Part shown: positions 5,442 to 11,670 of the stretch, one piece after another
Numbering within the stretch: the first letter of the stretch is position 1
Layout: every line of letters begins with the position of its first letter
Virus record (IMG/VR): IMGVR_UViG_3300046005_001312
Location: 1 to 43,793 of that record
Strand: one strand, 5' to 3'
DNA length: 43,793 nucleotides
DNA from: a virus
The notes under the pieces: model-generated
What the model was told of the DNA's origin: nothing
Databases searched by the model: none
The model's input: the letters and a program-made list of their open reading frames with translations, nothing else
Program-made: the position numbers and the translations under genes

Positions 5442-5909
5442 ATGAACGACGACATCATTGCGGAACTGACGCGGCTTTCGGTAGAGAACCACGGGCGGTT
5501 GACGCCTGACAATGTGGTTGACGCGGCGCAGGATGAGGCGTCCCCGCTGCATCGATGCTTTGAGTGGGACAACGACGCGGCGGCCCATATGTTCCGCGTT
5601 GAGCAGGCCCGCCACCTGATCCGCAGCGTTCGGGTCGATTTCACGACATCGCATCACACGGTTCGGGTTCCTGCGTTTGTGCATGACCCGGAATGCGAGC
5701 ACGGCGAACAGGGCTATGTGTCGATCCGCCAGCTTTCCTCTGATGAGGATAAGAGCCGGGAAGTCGTGATTGCCGAGTTTTCCCGCGCGGCTTCGGCATT
5801 GAGGCGCGCTCGGTCGGTGGCCATGGCCCTCGGCATTGAGGAACAGATTGACGACATCAGCGAGCAGATGAAGCGCGTTGTTGAGAGTGTGCAGGCGGTG
5901 GCGGCATGA
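5442..5909 (+). CDS. Conserved phage protein near RecT
   Basis: This 155-residue protein starts at the ATG at 5442, after an AAGGAA ribosome site and a leader hairpin; codons further upstream lie in the hairpin. The N-terminal half, including LTPDNVVDAAQDEASPLHRC and FEWDNDAAAHMFRVEQAR, is of a type I recall in many phage recombination loci. A helical C-terminus (RAASALRRARSVAMALG) could be a coiled coil. The function is unknown; its position directly before Gp157 and RecT suggests a part in recombination. Its end overlaps the next gene by four bases. Confidence 0.75.
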   Translation: MNDDIIAELTRLSVENHGRLTPDNVVDAAQDEASPLHRCFEWDNDAAAHMFRVEQARHLIRSVRVDFTTSHHTVRVPAFVHDPECEHGEQGYVSIRQLSSDEDKSREVVIAEFSRAASALRRARSVAMALGIEEQIDDISEQMKRVVESVQAVAA

Positions 5910-6427
5910 CCGCCCCCTCTGCATGGGCCATGGAACAGGCCATGTCGGCACTCATGTCCGGCCGAGCCGCGCTGATTGCGTCGGACCCTGACCTGCCCGC
6001 CGACGAAGCCATCCTGTCCGACACGCTCAAGGCCGAGACGGATGACGTTTACGCCCTACTCCACCGCGTTCTTTTGGCCGCCGTCGAGGCTCGCACGATG
6101 GCGGACGCGACGGATGCACGGGTAAAGGACCTGACGGCCCGGCGCGATCGCTACAAGCAGCGCGCCGAAACGCTGCGGGGCACCGCCTTTGCCGCCATGG
6201 ATACGCTGGGTCTGACACGGCTGGAACTGCCGGACCTGACGGCCTCGATCGCGCGCGGCCGGCCCGTGGCAATCGTGACCGACGAAACGAAGCTGCCCGA
6301 CGATTACTGGCGGACCACACGCGCCATCGACAAGGCCGCGATCAACGAGGCTGTCAAGAATGGCGTCGTGGTCCCCGGCGTCGAAATGACGAATGCGATC
6401 CCGAACCTTCAAGTGAGGACGAAATGA
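5906..6427 (+). CDS. Siphovirus Gp157-family protein
   Basis: This 173-residue protein has the typical Gp157 layout: an N-terminal helical or coiled-coil half (residues 1-100, with KDLTARRDRYKQRAETLRG) and a C-terminal beta segment with LPDDYWRTTRAIDKAAINEA and a final GVVVPGVEM motif. Gp157 was named from a streptococcal phage, where it was linked to phage resistance. In most phages it lies beside single-strand annealing proteins, as here. Its exact role is unclear. The ATGA overlap with RecT implies joint translation. Confidence 0.88.
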   Translation: MTAPSAWAMEQAMSALMSGRAALIASDPDLPADEAILSDTLKAETDDVYALLHRVLLAAVEARTMADATDARVKDLTARRDRYKQRAETLRGTAFAAMDTLGLTRLELPDLTASIARGRPVAIVTDETKLPDDYWRTTRAIDKAAINEAVKNGVVVPGVEMTNAIPNLQVRTK

Positions 6428-7317
6428 GCAACGCAATCACCACGCGCCCGACCGGCGCAACGCAGGTCCTACGCCCCCAGACGTTTGAGCAGCTTGGCCA
6501 GTTCGCCGCCATGGCCGCGCGATCGTCCATGGTGCCGCAAGCCTATCGCGGCAAGCCCGAGGACATCATGCTTGCCGTCCAGATGGGCAGCGAGGTCGGG
6601 CTTGCGCCGATGCAAGCTCTCCAGAATATCGCCACGATCAACGGCCGGCCGGCCCTGTGGGGTGATGCCCAGCTGGGCCTCTGCAAGATGCACCCCGCGT
6701 GGGTCTCGATCGAGGAGATTATGAACGGCACAGGGGAGGGGATGCGGGCGCGGTGTGTCGTGATCCGCAATGGCGAGCCGCCCGTCGTTCGGGAGTTTGG
6801 ATTTGTTGAGGCCAAGCAAGCCGGCCTGTGGGGGAAGGCCGGCCCGTGGACGCAATACCCAGCCCGGATGATGCAGATGCGGGCGCGCGGGTTCGCCTTG
6901 CGCGACGCGTTCCCCGATGCGCTGCGGGGCTTGCTGTCCGAGCATGAAGCGTTGGACACGCCGCCACCGCCTCCGCCGGTCTACCAGGGCACCACGATCG
7001 ACAGCACCGCCACGCCGGTTGCTGATACGCCCGCCGTGACGGCCGAGGTCTATACCCTCGACACCGCCCCGAACCCGCGCGCGTTTCTGGACACGCTCGA
7101 GCCGATGCTGGCCGCAGCGCAGACGGCCGATGACGTGGACGCGATCCTTGCCCACCAGCGCATCCAGTCGGCGCAGGATCGATTTCTGAACGGCGCCAAG
7201 GAGCGGTTGGCATCCCTGATCCAGTCCGCCCTCACCCGCACCGCCCCGCCCGTGACCAAGGAGCTGCCCCCCACCACCACAGACGACGGCTGGCCCGGCC
7301 CCGGAGGTGACGCATGA
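6424..7317 (+). CDS. recT: RecT-family single-strand annealing protein
   Basis: This 297-residue protein matches the RecT/Bet annealase type. The core near residues 45-85 has QMGSEVGLAPMQALQNIATI followed by NGRPALWGDAQLGLC, typical of RecT-like proteins. The C-terminal third is proline-rich and probably disordered, then helical. RecT proteins coat single-stranded DNA and anneal complementary strands for phage recombination and concatemer formation. No lambda Exo, RecE or YqaJ exonuclease is seen next to it; the VRR-NUC nuclease elsewhere might serve instead, but that is inference. Four-base overlaps at both ends place it in the rightward operon. Confidence 0.85.
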   Translation: MSNAITTRPTGATQVLRPQTFEQLGQFAAMAARSSMVPQAYRGKPEDIMLAVQMGSEVGLAPMQALQNIATINGRPALWGDAQLGLCKMHPAWVSIEEIMNGTGEGMRARCVVIRNGEPPVVREFGFVEAKQAGLWGKAGPWTQYPARMMQMRARGFALRDAFPDALRGLLSEHEALDTPPPPPPVYQGTTIDSTATPVADTPAVTAEVYTLDTAPNPRAFLDTLEPMLAAAQTADDVDAILAHQRIQSAQDRFLNGAKERLASLIQSALTRTAPPVTKELPPTTTDDGWPGPGGDA

Positions 7318-8150
7318 CCCGGCCGAACTCCCCCGCGCTAGACGCCATACTAGGCCAATCATTCCCCGTCCTAGACCACGGCTTTATCCGCGTGATCGAC
7401 TACATGGGAGACGATGCTGCGATTGAGCAGGCGGCTCGCGTGTCCTATGCGGCTGGGACGCGCCGGGTATCGGAGACGCGGGATTTGCTGCGCTACCTGA
7501 TGCGGCGACGGCACTCGACGCCGTTCGAGATGTGCGAAATTAAGTTCCACGTTCGCTTGCCGATCTTCGTGGCCCGCCAGTGGATCAGGCACCGCACGGC
7601 GAGCGTGAACGAGCAGTCCGCGCGGTATTCCGAAATGCGGGAGGAATTTTATATCCCGCGCCCGGAACAACTGGCCAAGCAATCGGAAACGAACAAGCAA
7701 GGCCGAGGCGAGGTTCTATCGTCAGAGAATGCGGCGGCTGTGCTGCGGATGCTCTACGCCGACGCGCGCCGGTCGCATGACGACTACAAGGACATGCTGC
7801 ACACGCACGGGCTATCCCGCGAGGTTGCGCGGATCAGTTTGCTACTCGGCACCTATACCGAATGGTTTTGGAAGATCGACCTACACAACCTGTTCCACTT
7901 CCTGTCCCTCCGCGCCGACCACCACGCGCAATGGGAAATCCGCCAATACGCGGACACCATGCACGACATCGTGCGGCAGTGGGTGCCGATCGCGACAGAG
8001 GCTTGGGAGGATCACCGGCTTCACGCGGTCACCCTGTCGGCTCAGGCGGTGGCGGTTATGCGGCGCAAGCTGTCGGGGGAGACGGTCACGCAGGAGACCA
8101 GCGGCATGGGGCGGCGGGAGTGGGCGGAGTTCTTGGAGGCGTTCGCATGA
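7314..8150 (+). CDS. thyX: FAD-dependent thymidylate synthase ThyX
   Basis: This is a flavin-dependent thymidylate synthase that makes dTMP from dUMP using methylene-tetrahydrofolate and NADPH. The signature RHRTASVNEQSARYS is at residues 92-106. The 278-residue length suits the family. A second family region is LLGTYTEWFWKIDLHNLFHF. It would support dTTP supply during phage DNA synthesis. Phage ThyX is common where hosts also use ThyX. The ATG overlaps the RecT stop by four bases, and its own stop overlaps the next gene. Confidence 0.95.
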   Translation: MTRPNSPALDAILGQSFPVLDHGFIRVIDYMGDDAAIEQAARVSYAAGTRRVSETRDLLRYLMRRRHSTPFEMCEIKFHVRLPIFVARQWIRHRTASVNEQSARYSEMREEFYIPRPEQLAKQSETNKQGRGEVLSSENAAAVLRMLYADARRSHDDYKDMLHTHGLSREVARISLLLGTYTEWFWKIDLHNLFHFLSLRADHHAQWEIRQYADTMHDIVRQWVPIATEAWEDHRLHAVTLSAQAVAVMRRKLSGETVTQETSGMGRREWAEFLEAFA

Positions 8151-8575
8151 GACCATCACTCTGGACCCCGGAGCGCGACGCGCTCCTCCGCGAGCTTCGC
8201 GCGTCCGACATGCCCCGGCCGGAAATACTAGAGCGGATCAACGACGGTTTTGAACCAACGGTGACGCTCAGCCAGATGGTGGAACGCGCCCGCACGATCC
8301 GCGCCAAGCGAGGGGAGCCGGTAGTTAGCAATGCGAACCACTTCGCCGCCGGCCCGCGATACCGCACGGATGACGAATATCGGACCATGAGCGATCAGTT
8401 TGCCCAGGCCGGGCGCGATCTACGGTTGCAGGAGGTGACGTTTGCTCCGCCCCCGCGTCAGGGGATCATGTCGGGCAAGCCGCCGAACCACGCGGAAATG
8501 GTCGCGGCGCGGGTGGCTATGTCGGAGCGGACGCGGACTGGCGTTGGCGAGGCTTATGTGAGGGGGTTGGTATGA
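8147..8575 (+). CDS. Myb/GcrA-like HTH protein
   Basis: This 142-residue protein starts at the ATG at 8147, overlapping the ThyX stop by four bases; the longer upstream frame is a ThyX shadow. Residues 5-55 read WTPERDALLRELRASDMPRP...TLSQMVERARTIRAKRG. That is the three-helix pattern of Myb/SANT- or GcrA-like DNA-binding domains, starting with WTPERD. The C-terminal part is not recognised. It may be a small transcription regulator. Confidence 0.65.
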   Translation: MRPSLWTPERDALLRELRASDMPRPEILERINDGFEPTVTLSQMVERARTIRAKRGEPVVSNANHFAAGPRYRTDDEYRTMSDQFAQAGRDLRLQEVTFAPPPRQGIMSGKPPNHAEMVAARVAMSERTRTGVGEAYVRGLV

Positions 8576-8895
8576 GCGACATCGACCGCCCGCACGGCGA
8601 AGGCTGGGCACCGTGGCCATTCGCAATGGAACACAAAGAACACGCCCGCCTCTATGGGCTTCTGGACGCGGGCCGGCAAATCGAAATCACCCGCATCGGG
8701 TGGGTTGCGCCGCAGGTCGTCACGACGCTTCCGCCACTGCTGGACTTGGCCGGCCTGTGGTGGCGGGTTCCCGTTGACGCAGCTCCGCCGGAGCCAAGCG
8801 TTGCGGATCGGATGCGATGCCCGGGAACGCAGGCGGACGCGGCGATGGAGCGGGCCGAGGCGGCGTTGCGGGGTGGGAGAGACAAGGGGACGTGA
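8572..8895 (+). CDS. Hypothetical 107-residue protein
   Basis: The gene is coupled to the previous one by an ATGA overlap. The product has a tryptophan-rich start (GWAPWPF) and a beta-rich middle, with a likely disordered end. No family is recognised. The TGA at 8895 touches the next ATG (TGATG). Confidence 0.6.
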   Translation: MSDIDRPHGEGWAPWPFAMEHKEHARLYGLLDAGRQIEITRIGWVAPQVVTTLPPLLDLAGLWWRVPVDAAPPEPSVADRMRCPGTQADAAMERAEAALRGGRDKGT

Positions 8896-9062
8896 TGATG
8901 AGCATGACCGACGACGACATCAAGGCCGAGGCATACTACGCCCGCCAGGAACGCAACGCCCATCGGTGCCAGTGCGGGTATCCCGACTGGCCAGGATCGT
9001 GCCCCGGCCCGGCGGACTGCCCGTGTTGCCAGTCAGGCACCGATGAGGAGGACGAAGAATGA
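8895..9062 (+). CDS. 55-residue cysteine-rich (zinc-knuckle-like) protein
   Basis: Two closely spaced ATG codons (8895, 8898) follow the previous TGA. The product contains seven cysteines in about 30 residues: CQCGYPDWPGSCPGPADCPC, followed by CQ. A metal-binding mini-domain is likely. The tail is strongly acidic. It is followed by a gene that overlaps it by four bases. The role is unknown. Confidence 0.65.
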   Translation: MMSMTDDDIKAEAYYARQERNAHRCQCGYPDWPGSCPGPADCPCCQSGTDEEDEE

Positions 9063-9430
9063 CCGACGCCGACCTATCCGCCCTAGAGGCTGCCGCGCGG
9101 GCGGCGACGCCGGGGCCTTGGTTCCGGCCGATCGCGAATGACACGGCGATCAGAAGCGATGATGTCGATATCGCGCAGACCGTGGGCGCCTACGAACTGG
9201 AATGGGAGCGGATGGAGGCAGACGCCGCCTACATCGCCAAAGCGAACCCAGACGCCACGCTGCGGCTGATCCAGCGCGTGCGGGAGGCGGAGGCAGATGC
9301 GGCGCGGTTCCGGTGGCTGGACGATACCGCTTCCTACTACGGATCGGGTGACGATCTACGCATTGAGTGGCGCGGGTCTGGATCGTCCATCCGAGCCGCC
9401 ATCGACGCACTCACGCCACCCCGCGATTAA
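9059..9430 (+). CDS. Ead/Ea22-like phage protein
   Basis: This 123-residue protein has the ATPGPW motif near residue 15, followed by an acidic segment and the helical ADAAYIAKANPDATLRLIQR region. This layout is common in Ead/Ea22-like and related accessory phage proteins, whose role is not established. The C-terminal end forms a compact RFRWLDDTASYYGSG segment. It ends the first part of the rightward operon; a new promoter follows within 30 bases. Confidence 0.7.
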   Translation: MTDADLSALEAAARAATPGPWFRPIANDTAIRSDDVDIAQTVGAYELEWERMEADAAYIAKANPDATLRLIQRVREAEADAARFRWLDDTASYYGSGDDLRIEWRGSGSSIRAAIDALTPPRD

Positions 9431-9454
9431 ATCGCCGTAGCGCCCATTTCATCG

Positions 9455-9483
9455 TTGACGGGTCGCCGTGGGGGCGATATAAA
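9455..9483 (+). promoter_or_regulatory. Cassette-copy-1 promoter with palindromic spacer
   Basis: TTGACG (9455-9460), a 17-bp spacer and TATAAA (9478-9483) make a strong sigma-70 promoter. The spacer holds TCGCCGTGGGGGCGA (9463-9477), an imperfect 15-bp palindrome. The whole region from about 9441 to 9509 closely resembles the minus-strand region 39504-39437, including the leader GGGACGGGATGGCCG. Confidence 0.75.
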
Positions 9484-9528
9484 GGGTGTATCGGGACGGG
9501 ATGGCCGGCCCGGATTGGGAGAAAGAAA

Positions 9529-9777
9529 GTGGAAATCAACCTCAGCACCGCCAGCCGCGAATTGTTTATCGCTCTCGTCAACGACGCCGGGAACTGGAGC
9601 GGACAGCCCATGATTGGCAGGGGATCGAACATCCCAACAAACCTTCAGGCGCGCGGGAATATCACAGACTTAAAGAAGAAGGAGCTGATTGCGACGTTCA
9701 AGGATCGCGGCGATATGTTCGTTCATTTCACCGACAACGGGAAGTCGCTCGCATCCGCCATGGGCTTGCAGCTTTAA
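9529..9777 (+). CDS. Small winged-helix-like protein
   Basis: The start is the GTG at 9529, placed by a GGAGAAAG ribosome site and the promoter 45 bases upstream; the frame further upstream crosses the promoter. The 82-residue product looks like a winged-helix domain: helices through LFIALVND, then GNITDLKKKELIATF, then a wing ending FVHFTDNGKSLA. It is the first gene of cassette copy 1 and has no counterpart in copy 2. A regulatory role is likely but unproven. Confidence 0.7.
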   Translation: MEINLSTASRELFIALVNDAGNWSGQPMIGRGSNIPTNLQARGNITDLKKKELIATFKDRGDMFVHFTDNGKSLASAMGLQL

Positions 9778-9785
9778 CCCCACCC

Positions 9786-9803
9786 GGCGGGGGCAACCCC
9801 GCC
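9786..9803 (+). other. Leader hairpin with GCAA tetraloop
   Basis: GGCGGGG and CCCCGCC form a perfect 7-bp stem closed by a GCAA (GNRA-type) loop, 21 bases before the ATG at 9825. The sequence after it (CCACCCACACAGGAG) resembles that after the hairpin in the minus-strand cassette (CCACCAACACGGGAG). Confidence 0.65.
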
Positions 9804-9824
9804 ACCCACACAGGAGACGACGCA

Positions 9825-10037
9825 ATGACCGACTTCATTCTGACCCGCTCGGACCAAGGCGACGGCGGCTGGAGCCTGCACGCGCCTGGATCGACTGACG
9901 AGGATATCGCGACTGGCGAGGCGGCGCCGCTGGTGACCGGGGTATCCCGCAAGCGGGCCGGCGAATGGCTCCGACCGAACGCTCGGGACTATGCCGACGC
10001 CGCTCGTGCCTATGCGCGCGAGATCGAAGCCGCCTAA
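9825..10037 (+). CDS. 70-residue hypothetical protein
   Basis: The ATG at 9825 follows an AGGAG ribosome site and a leader hairpin. The acidic product has a beta-like start (DFILTRSDQGDGGWSLH) and a helical end (YADAARAYAREIEAA). It is not recognised. It lies between the winged-helix gene and the duplicated pair, and no copy of it exists in the minus-strand cassette. Confidence 0.6.
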   Translation: MTDFILTRSDQGDGGWSLHAPGSTDEDIATGEAAPLVTGVSRKRAGEWLRPNARDYADAARAYAREIEAA

Positions 10038-10073
10038 TCCCCCCGGAACTACGCCCGCATAGGAGACAAGCAA

Positions 10074-10382
10074 ATGACCGACACCATGACCGCCGCCGGC
10101 TACATCATCAACGACAACGAAGGCATCATCTACGGAACTGGCGCGACCGTTGACGCAGCGTGGGCCGATGCAGAATACGCGTTCCGCACCGCGCGAGTGG
10201 CGCTGCTGGACGACGACGACGACAGCACCGAGCAGTTGGGAAGCTGGACACGCCGGTCTGGCCTGACGGTCCACCCAGCATCCGCCGCGTTGCTGGCCGA
10301 GGTCGAAAGCAAAGGCGGTGATCTGGCCTGGCGCAAGGTGGGCGGCGTCGCGGTGACGCGCGACGAAGCGGACGCCGCATGA
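10074..10382 (+). CDS. Duplicated cassette protein, copy 1
   Basis: This 102-residue protein is a paralogue of the product at 38894-39178. By eye about 57 of 93 ungapped aligned residues match, including TVDAAW, DSTE, GSWT/GNWT and VGGVAVT. It is acidic and beta-rich and may fold as a small alpha/beta domain. An AGGAG site precedes the ATG. Its stop overlaps the HTH gene ATG by four bases, exactly as in the other copy, so the two act as a pair. The function is unknown; it may be a partner of the HTH protein. Confidence 0.75.
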   Translation: MTDTMTAAGYIINDNEGIIYGTGATVDAAWADAEYAFRTARVALLDDDDDSTEQLGSWTRRSGLTVHPASAALLAEVESKGGDLAWRKVGGVAVTRDEADAA

Positions 10383-10597
10383 CCCCCACCGACATATCCC
10401 CCACCCTAAAACGCCTCGGCCTAACACAGGTCGAGGCGGCGCGGATCACCGGCATCAGCCACCACGCACTGTCCCGATACGTGCGCGGCGTGCTGGTGAC
10501 GCCTCGGTGGCTGGTCCTGCTACTCGACGCCTGGGAGCGGTGCCCGGAGGCTTTGGCGGCGGCTCGTGCCGATTACGGCAGCACCACCCGCCAGTAG
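10379..10597 (+). CDS. XRE-like HTH regulator, cassette copy 1
   Basis: This 72-residue DNA-binding protein has an HTH at residues 7-35 reading TLKRLGLTQVEAARITGISH, then HALSRY. It is closely related to the minus-strand gene at 38709-38897, sharing TLKRLGLTQ, GISHH, LSRY, PRW and AWE. A 25-nt hairpin or palindrome lies in the 5' part of the gene (10413-10437). It overlaps the preceding gene by four bases and is the last rightward gene, 23 bp from the convergent end of the structural operon. It probably acts on the cassette promoters. Confidence 0.8.
   Translation: MTPTDISPTLKRLGLTQVEAARITGISHHALSRYVRGVLVTPRWLVLLLDAWERCPEALAAARADYGSTTRQ
10413..10437 (+). promoter_or_regulatory. Conserved hairpin/palindrome inside HTH gene copy 1
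   Basis: GCCTCGGCCT and AGGTCGAGGC flank an AACAC loop; all ten pairs form in RNA (one G-U). The equivalent site in the other copy (38851-38875) has a C-G pair changed to U-A and the G-U changed to G-C, so pairing is conserved while sequence varies. Confidence 0.6.
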
Positions 10598-10620
10598 GGT
10601 TCCCGAGCGGCAATCCTCGC

Positions 10621-10815
10621 CTAAACCCACCACCCCGCCACAAACCCCACCACAAACGGCCCGATCTGCCAGCACAGGATGCACGGTCGCGCCTTAACCC
10701 GTTCCCACCAAGCTATTCCGTCCAGAGCCAGCGCACTAGCAAAGCCACCGCGCCGCCGGCAATGGCTTTCCCAAGCACTGGCAGCGCCCCTTCCAGAAGC
10801 TTCTCTGTGGTCCAT
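10621..10815 (-). CDS. Possible small membrane protein overlapping the upstream gene
   Basis: The last leftward frame of the structural operon ends in RPCILCWQIGPFVVGFVAGW, a probable transmembrane helix. The only ATG is at 10815, which overlaps the upstream gene by 103 bases in another frame; no GTG or TTG lies in between, although CTG codons do. The N-terminal half is therefore doubtful, while the C-terminal membrane segment looks protein-like. Overlapping membrane genes next to an endolysin recall spanin or antiholin arrangements; this is not shown. Confidence 0.45.
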   Translation of the reverse strand: MDHREASGRGAASAWESHCRRRGGFASALALDGIAWWERVKARPCILCWQIGPFVVGFVAGWWV

Positions 10816-10910
10816 TTCAGGCCGATCCCATTAACGGGTTTTTCACGCTTTTGGTTTTGGCGCACTTCATCGGCAACCTCTTGTGACGGTTTGACACTCT
10901 TACGCGCCAA
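10713..10910 (-). CDS. Small membrane protein of the lysis cassette
   Basis: This 65-residue protein has a charged N-terminal half (EVADEVRQNQKREK) and a C-terminal hydrophobic helix (LPVLGKAIAGGAVALLV). The start is a TTG at 10910, the first possible start in frame; it overlaps the end of a 23-codon frame and may depend on translational coupling. It lies just after the endolysin and so may be a holin, antiholin or spanin-like partner. No family is recognised. Confidence 0.55.
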   Translation of the reverse strand: MARKSVKPSQEVADEVRQNQKREKPVNGIGLKWTTEKLLEGALPVLGKAIAGGAVALLVRWLWTE

Positions 10911-10971
10911 AGCCTGTGACCGGGGCCATAGGCGGAATCGGCCGCGTGTGCCTATCGTGGGGTTTCGTCAT
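10900..10971 (-). CDS. Possible 23-residue leader peptide
   Basis: An ATG at 10971 sits 10 bases after an AGAGGA ribosome site. The frame encodes a short basic, proline-rich peptide (MTKPHDRHTRPIPPM...) and ends inside the TTG-started membrane gene. It may serve to load ribosomes for that gene. Support is limited to the ribosome site and the overlap. Confidence 0.35.
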   Translation of the reverse strand: MTKPHDRHTRPIPPMAPVTGFGA

Positions 10972-11002
10972 GAGGGTGCATTCCTCTGTCGGTCGGCGCA
11001 GG

Positions 11003-11473
11003 TTACACGATGGACATGGCCGCTTCCCATCGCGCTTGCCATGTCGTCTGATGCGGCTTCCCCGGCCGCCATGTCCGCAGGTAGCAGTCCCACGCGGGAC
11101 CGGGTTCGGTGGGCAGCGCCTTCGGATCGGTCCATAGCAGCAGACGGGCGAACCCGACCGCAAGCGTGTCATTCCAGCGCAACGCCTCATAGACCGTCGC
11201 CTGATCCGCCTCGATGCGGAGGGCTGAGCATAGGCCACGCGCCCGATCGGCCGATGCCCTGTGTGTCAGGACGCCAGCGACGCCACCGCCCTTCTCAAAC
11301 TGCCAGAAGCCCCGCGCCGGTCCGCCGATCTGCGCCCGATACATCCACCGGCTTTCCTGCCCCGCAATGGCCAGCATGAGGATGTCCGCCGGCCGGGTGC
11401 GGGGAATGCCGATCAGCGACGCGGCCACGTCGGCGGCTGGGCCGTAGATGGACGGGAAGAAGGACTGGATCAC
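11003..11473 (-). CDS. Endolysin, lytic-transglycosylase/lysozyme-like
   Basis: This 156-residue protein degrades peptidoglycan at lysis (predicted). The catalytic Glu is probably in the IAGQESRW segment near residue 40, with the following substrate-cleft segment ARGFWQFEKGG; both suit lysozyme-superfamily goose-type or SLT-like folds. The GTG at 11473 overlaps the holin gene TGA by four bases; the longer frame upstream is a shadow. There is no signal peptide, so release would need the holin next door. Confidence 0.75.
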   Translation of the reverse strand: MIQSFFPSIYGPAADVAASLIGIPRTRPADILMLAIAGQESRWMYRAQIGGPARGFWQFEKGGGVAGVLTHRASADRARGLCSALRIEADQATVYEALRWNDTLAVGFARLLLWTDPKALPTEPGPAWDCYLRTWRPGKPHQTTWQARWEAAMSIV

Positions 11474-11661
11474 GCCCGGCGGTTCCTCGCGTTCCGGAAG
11501 TTCGCCGCGAGCAAATCCAGCACCACCCGGCAACGCTTCCACCACGCGGGGGATTGCTCAGTTGCCGGCGGGGCGAACGCGGCCAGGATCGCGGCGATAC
11601 CGCAGACGACCGCGAGGTAGCCACCCCATCCGAACAGGTCGGCAATATCGGTCAGGTCCAC
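11470..11661 (-). CDS. Putative holin (one membrane segment)
   Basis: This 63-residue protein starts at a GTG after a strong GGAGGGG ribosome site. A hydrophobic helix, GGYLAVVCGIAAILAAFAPP, spans residues 13-32, followed by a cytoplasmic basic tail with VLDLLAANFRNARN. Size, membrane span and direct coupling to the endolysin make a holin likely. A single span would be a small class of holin, so an antiholin or anchor role is an alternative. Confidence 0.65.
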   Translation of the reverse strand: MDLTDIADLFGWGGYLAVVCGIAAILAAFAPPATEQSPAWWKRCRVVLDLLAANFRNARNRRA

Positions 11662-11670
11662 AATCCCCTC

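Noticed and set aside
3329-10597. Integrase or CI-type repressor marking a temperate phage
   Set aside because: None of the genes here or elsewhere shows tyrosine or serine recombinase motifs; lifestyle left open.
10598-10620. Bidirectional terminator between the convergent operons
   Set aside because: Only 4-bp stems and no T run are visible.
10507-11379. 290-codon plus-strand frame over the lysis genes
   Set aside because: Pro/Ser/Arg-rich shadow; no ribosome site, and it runs against the holin-endolysin set.
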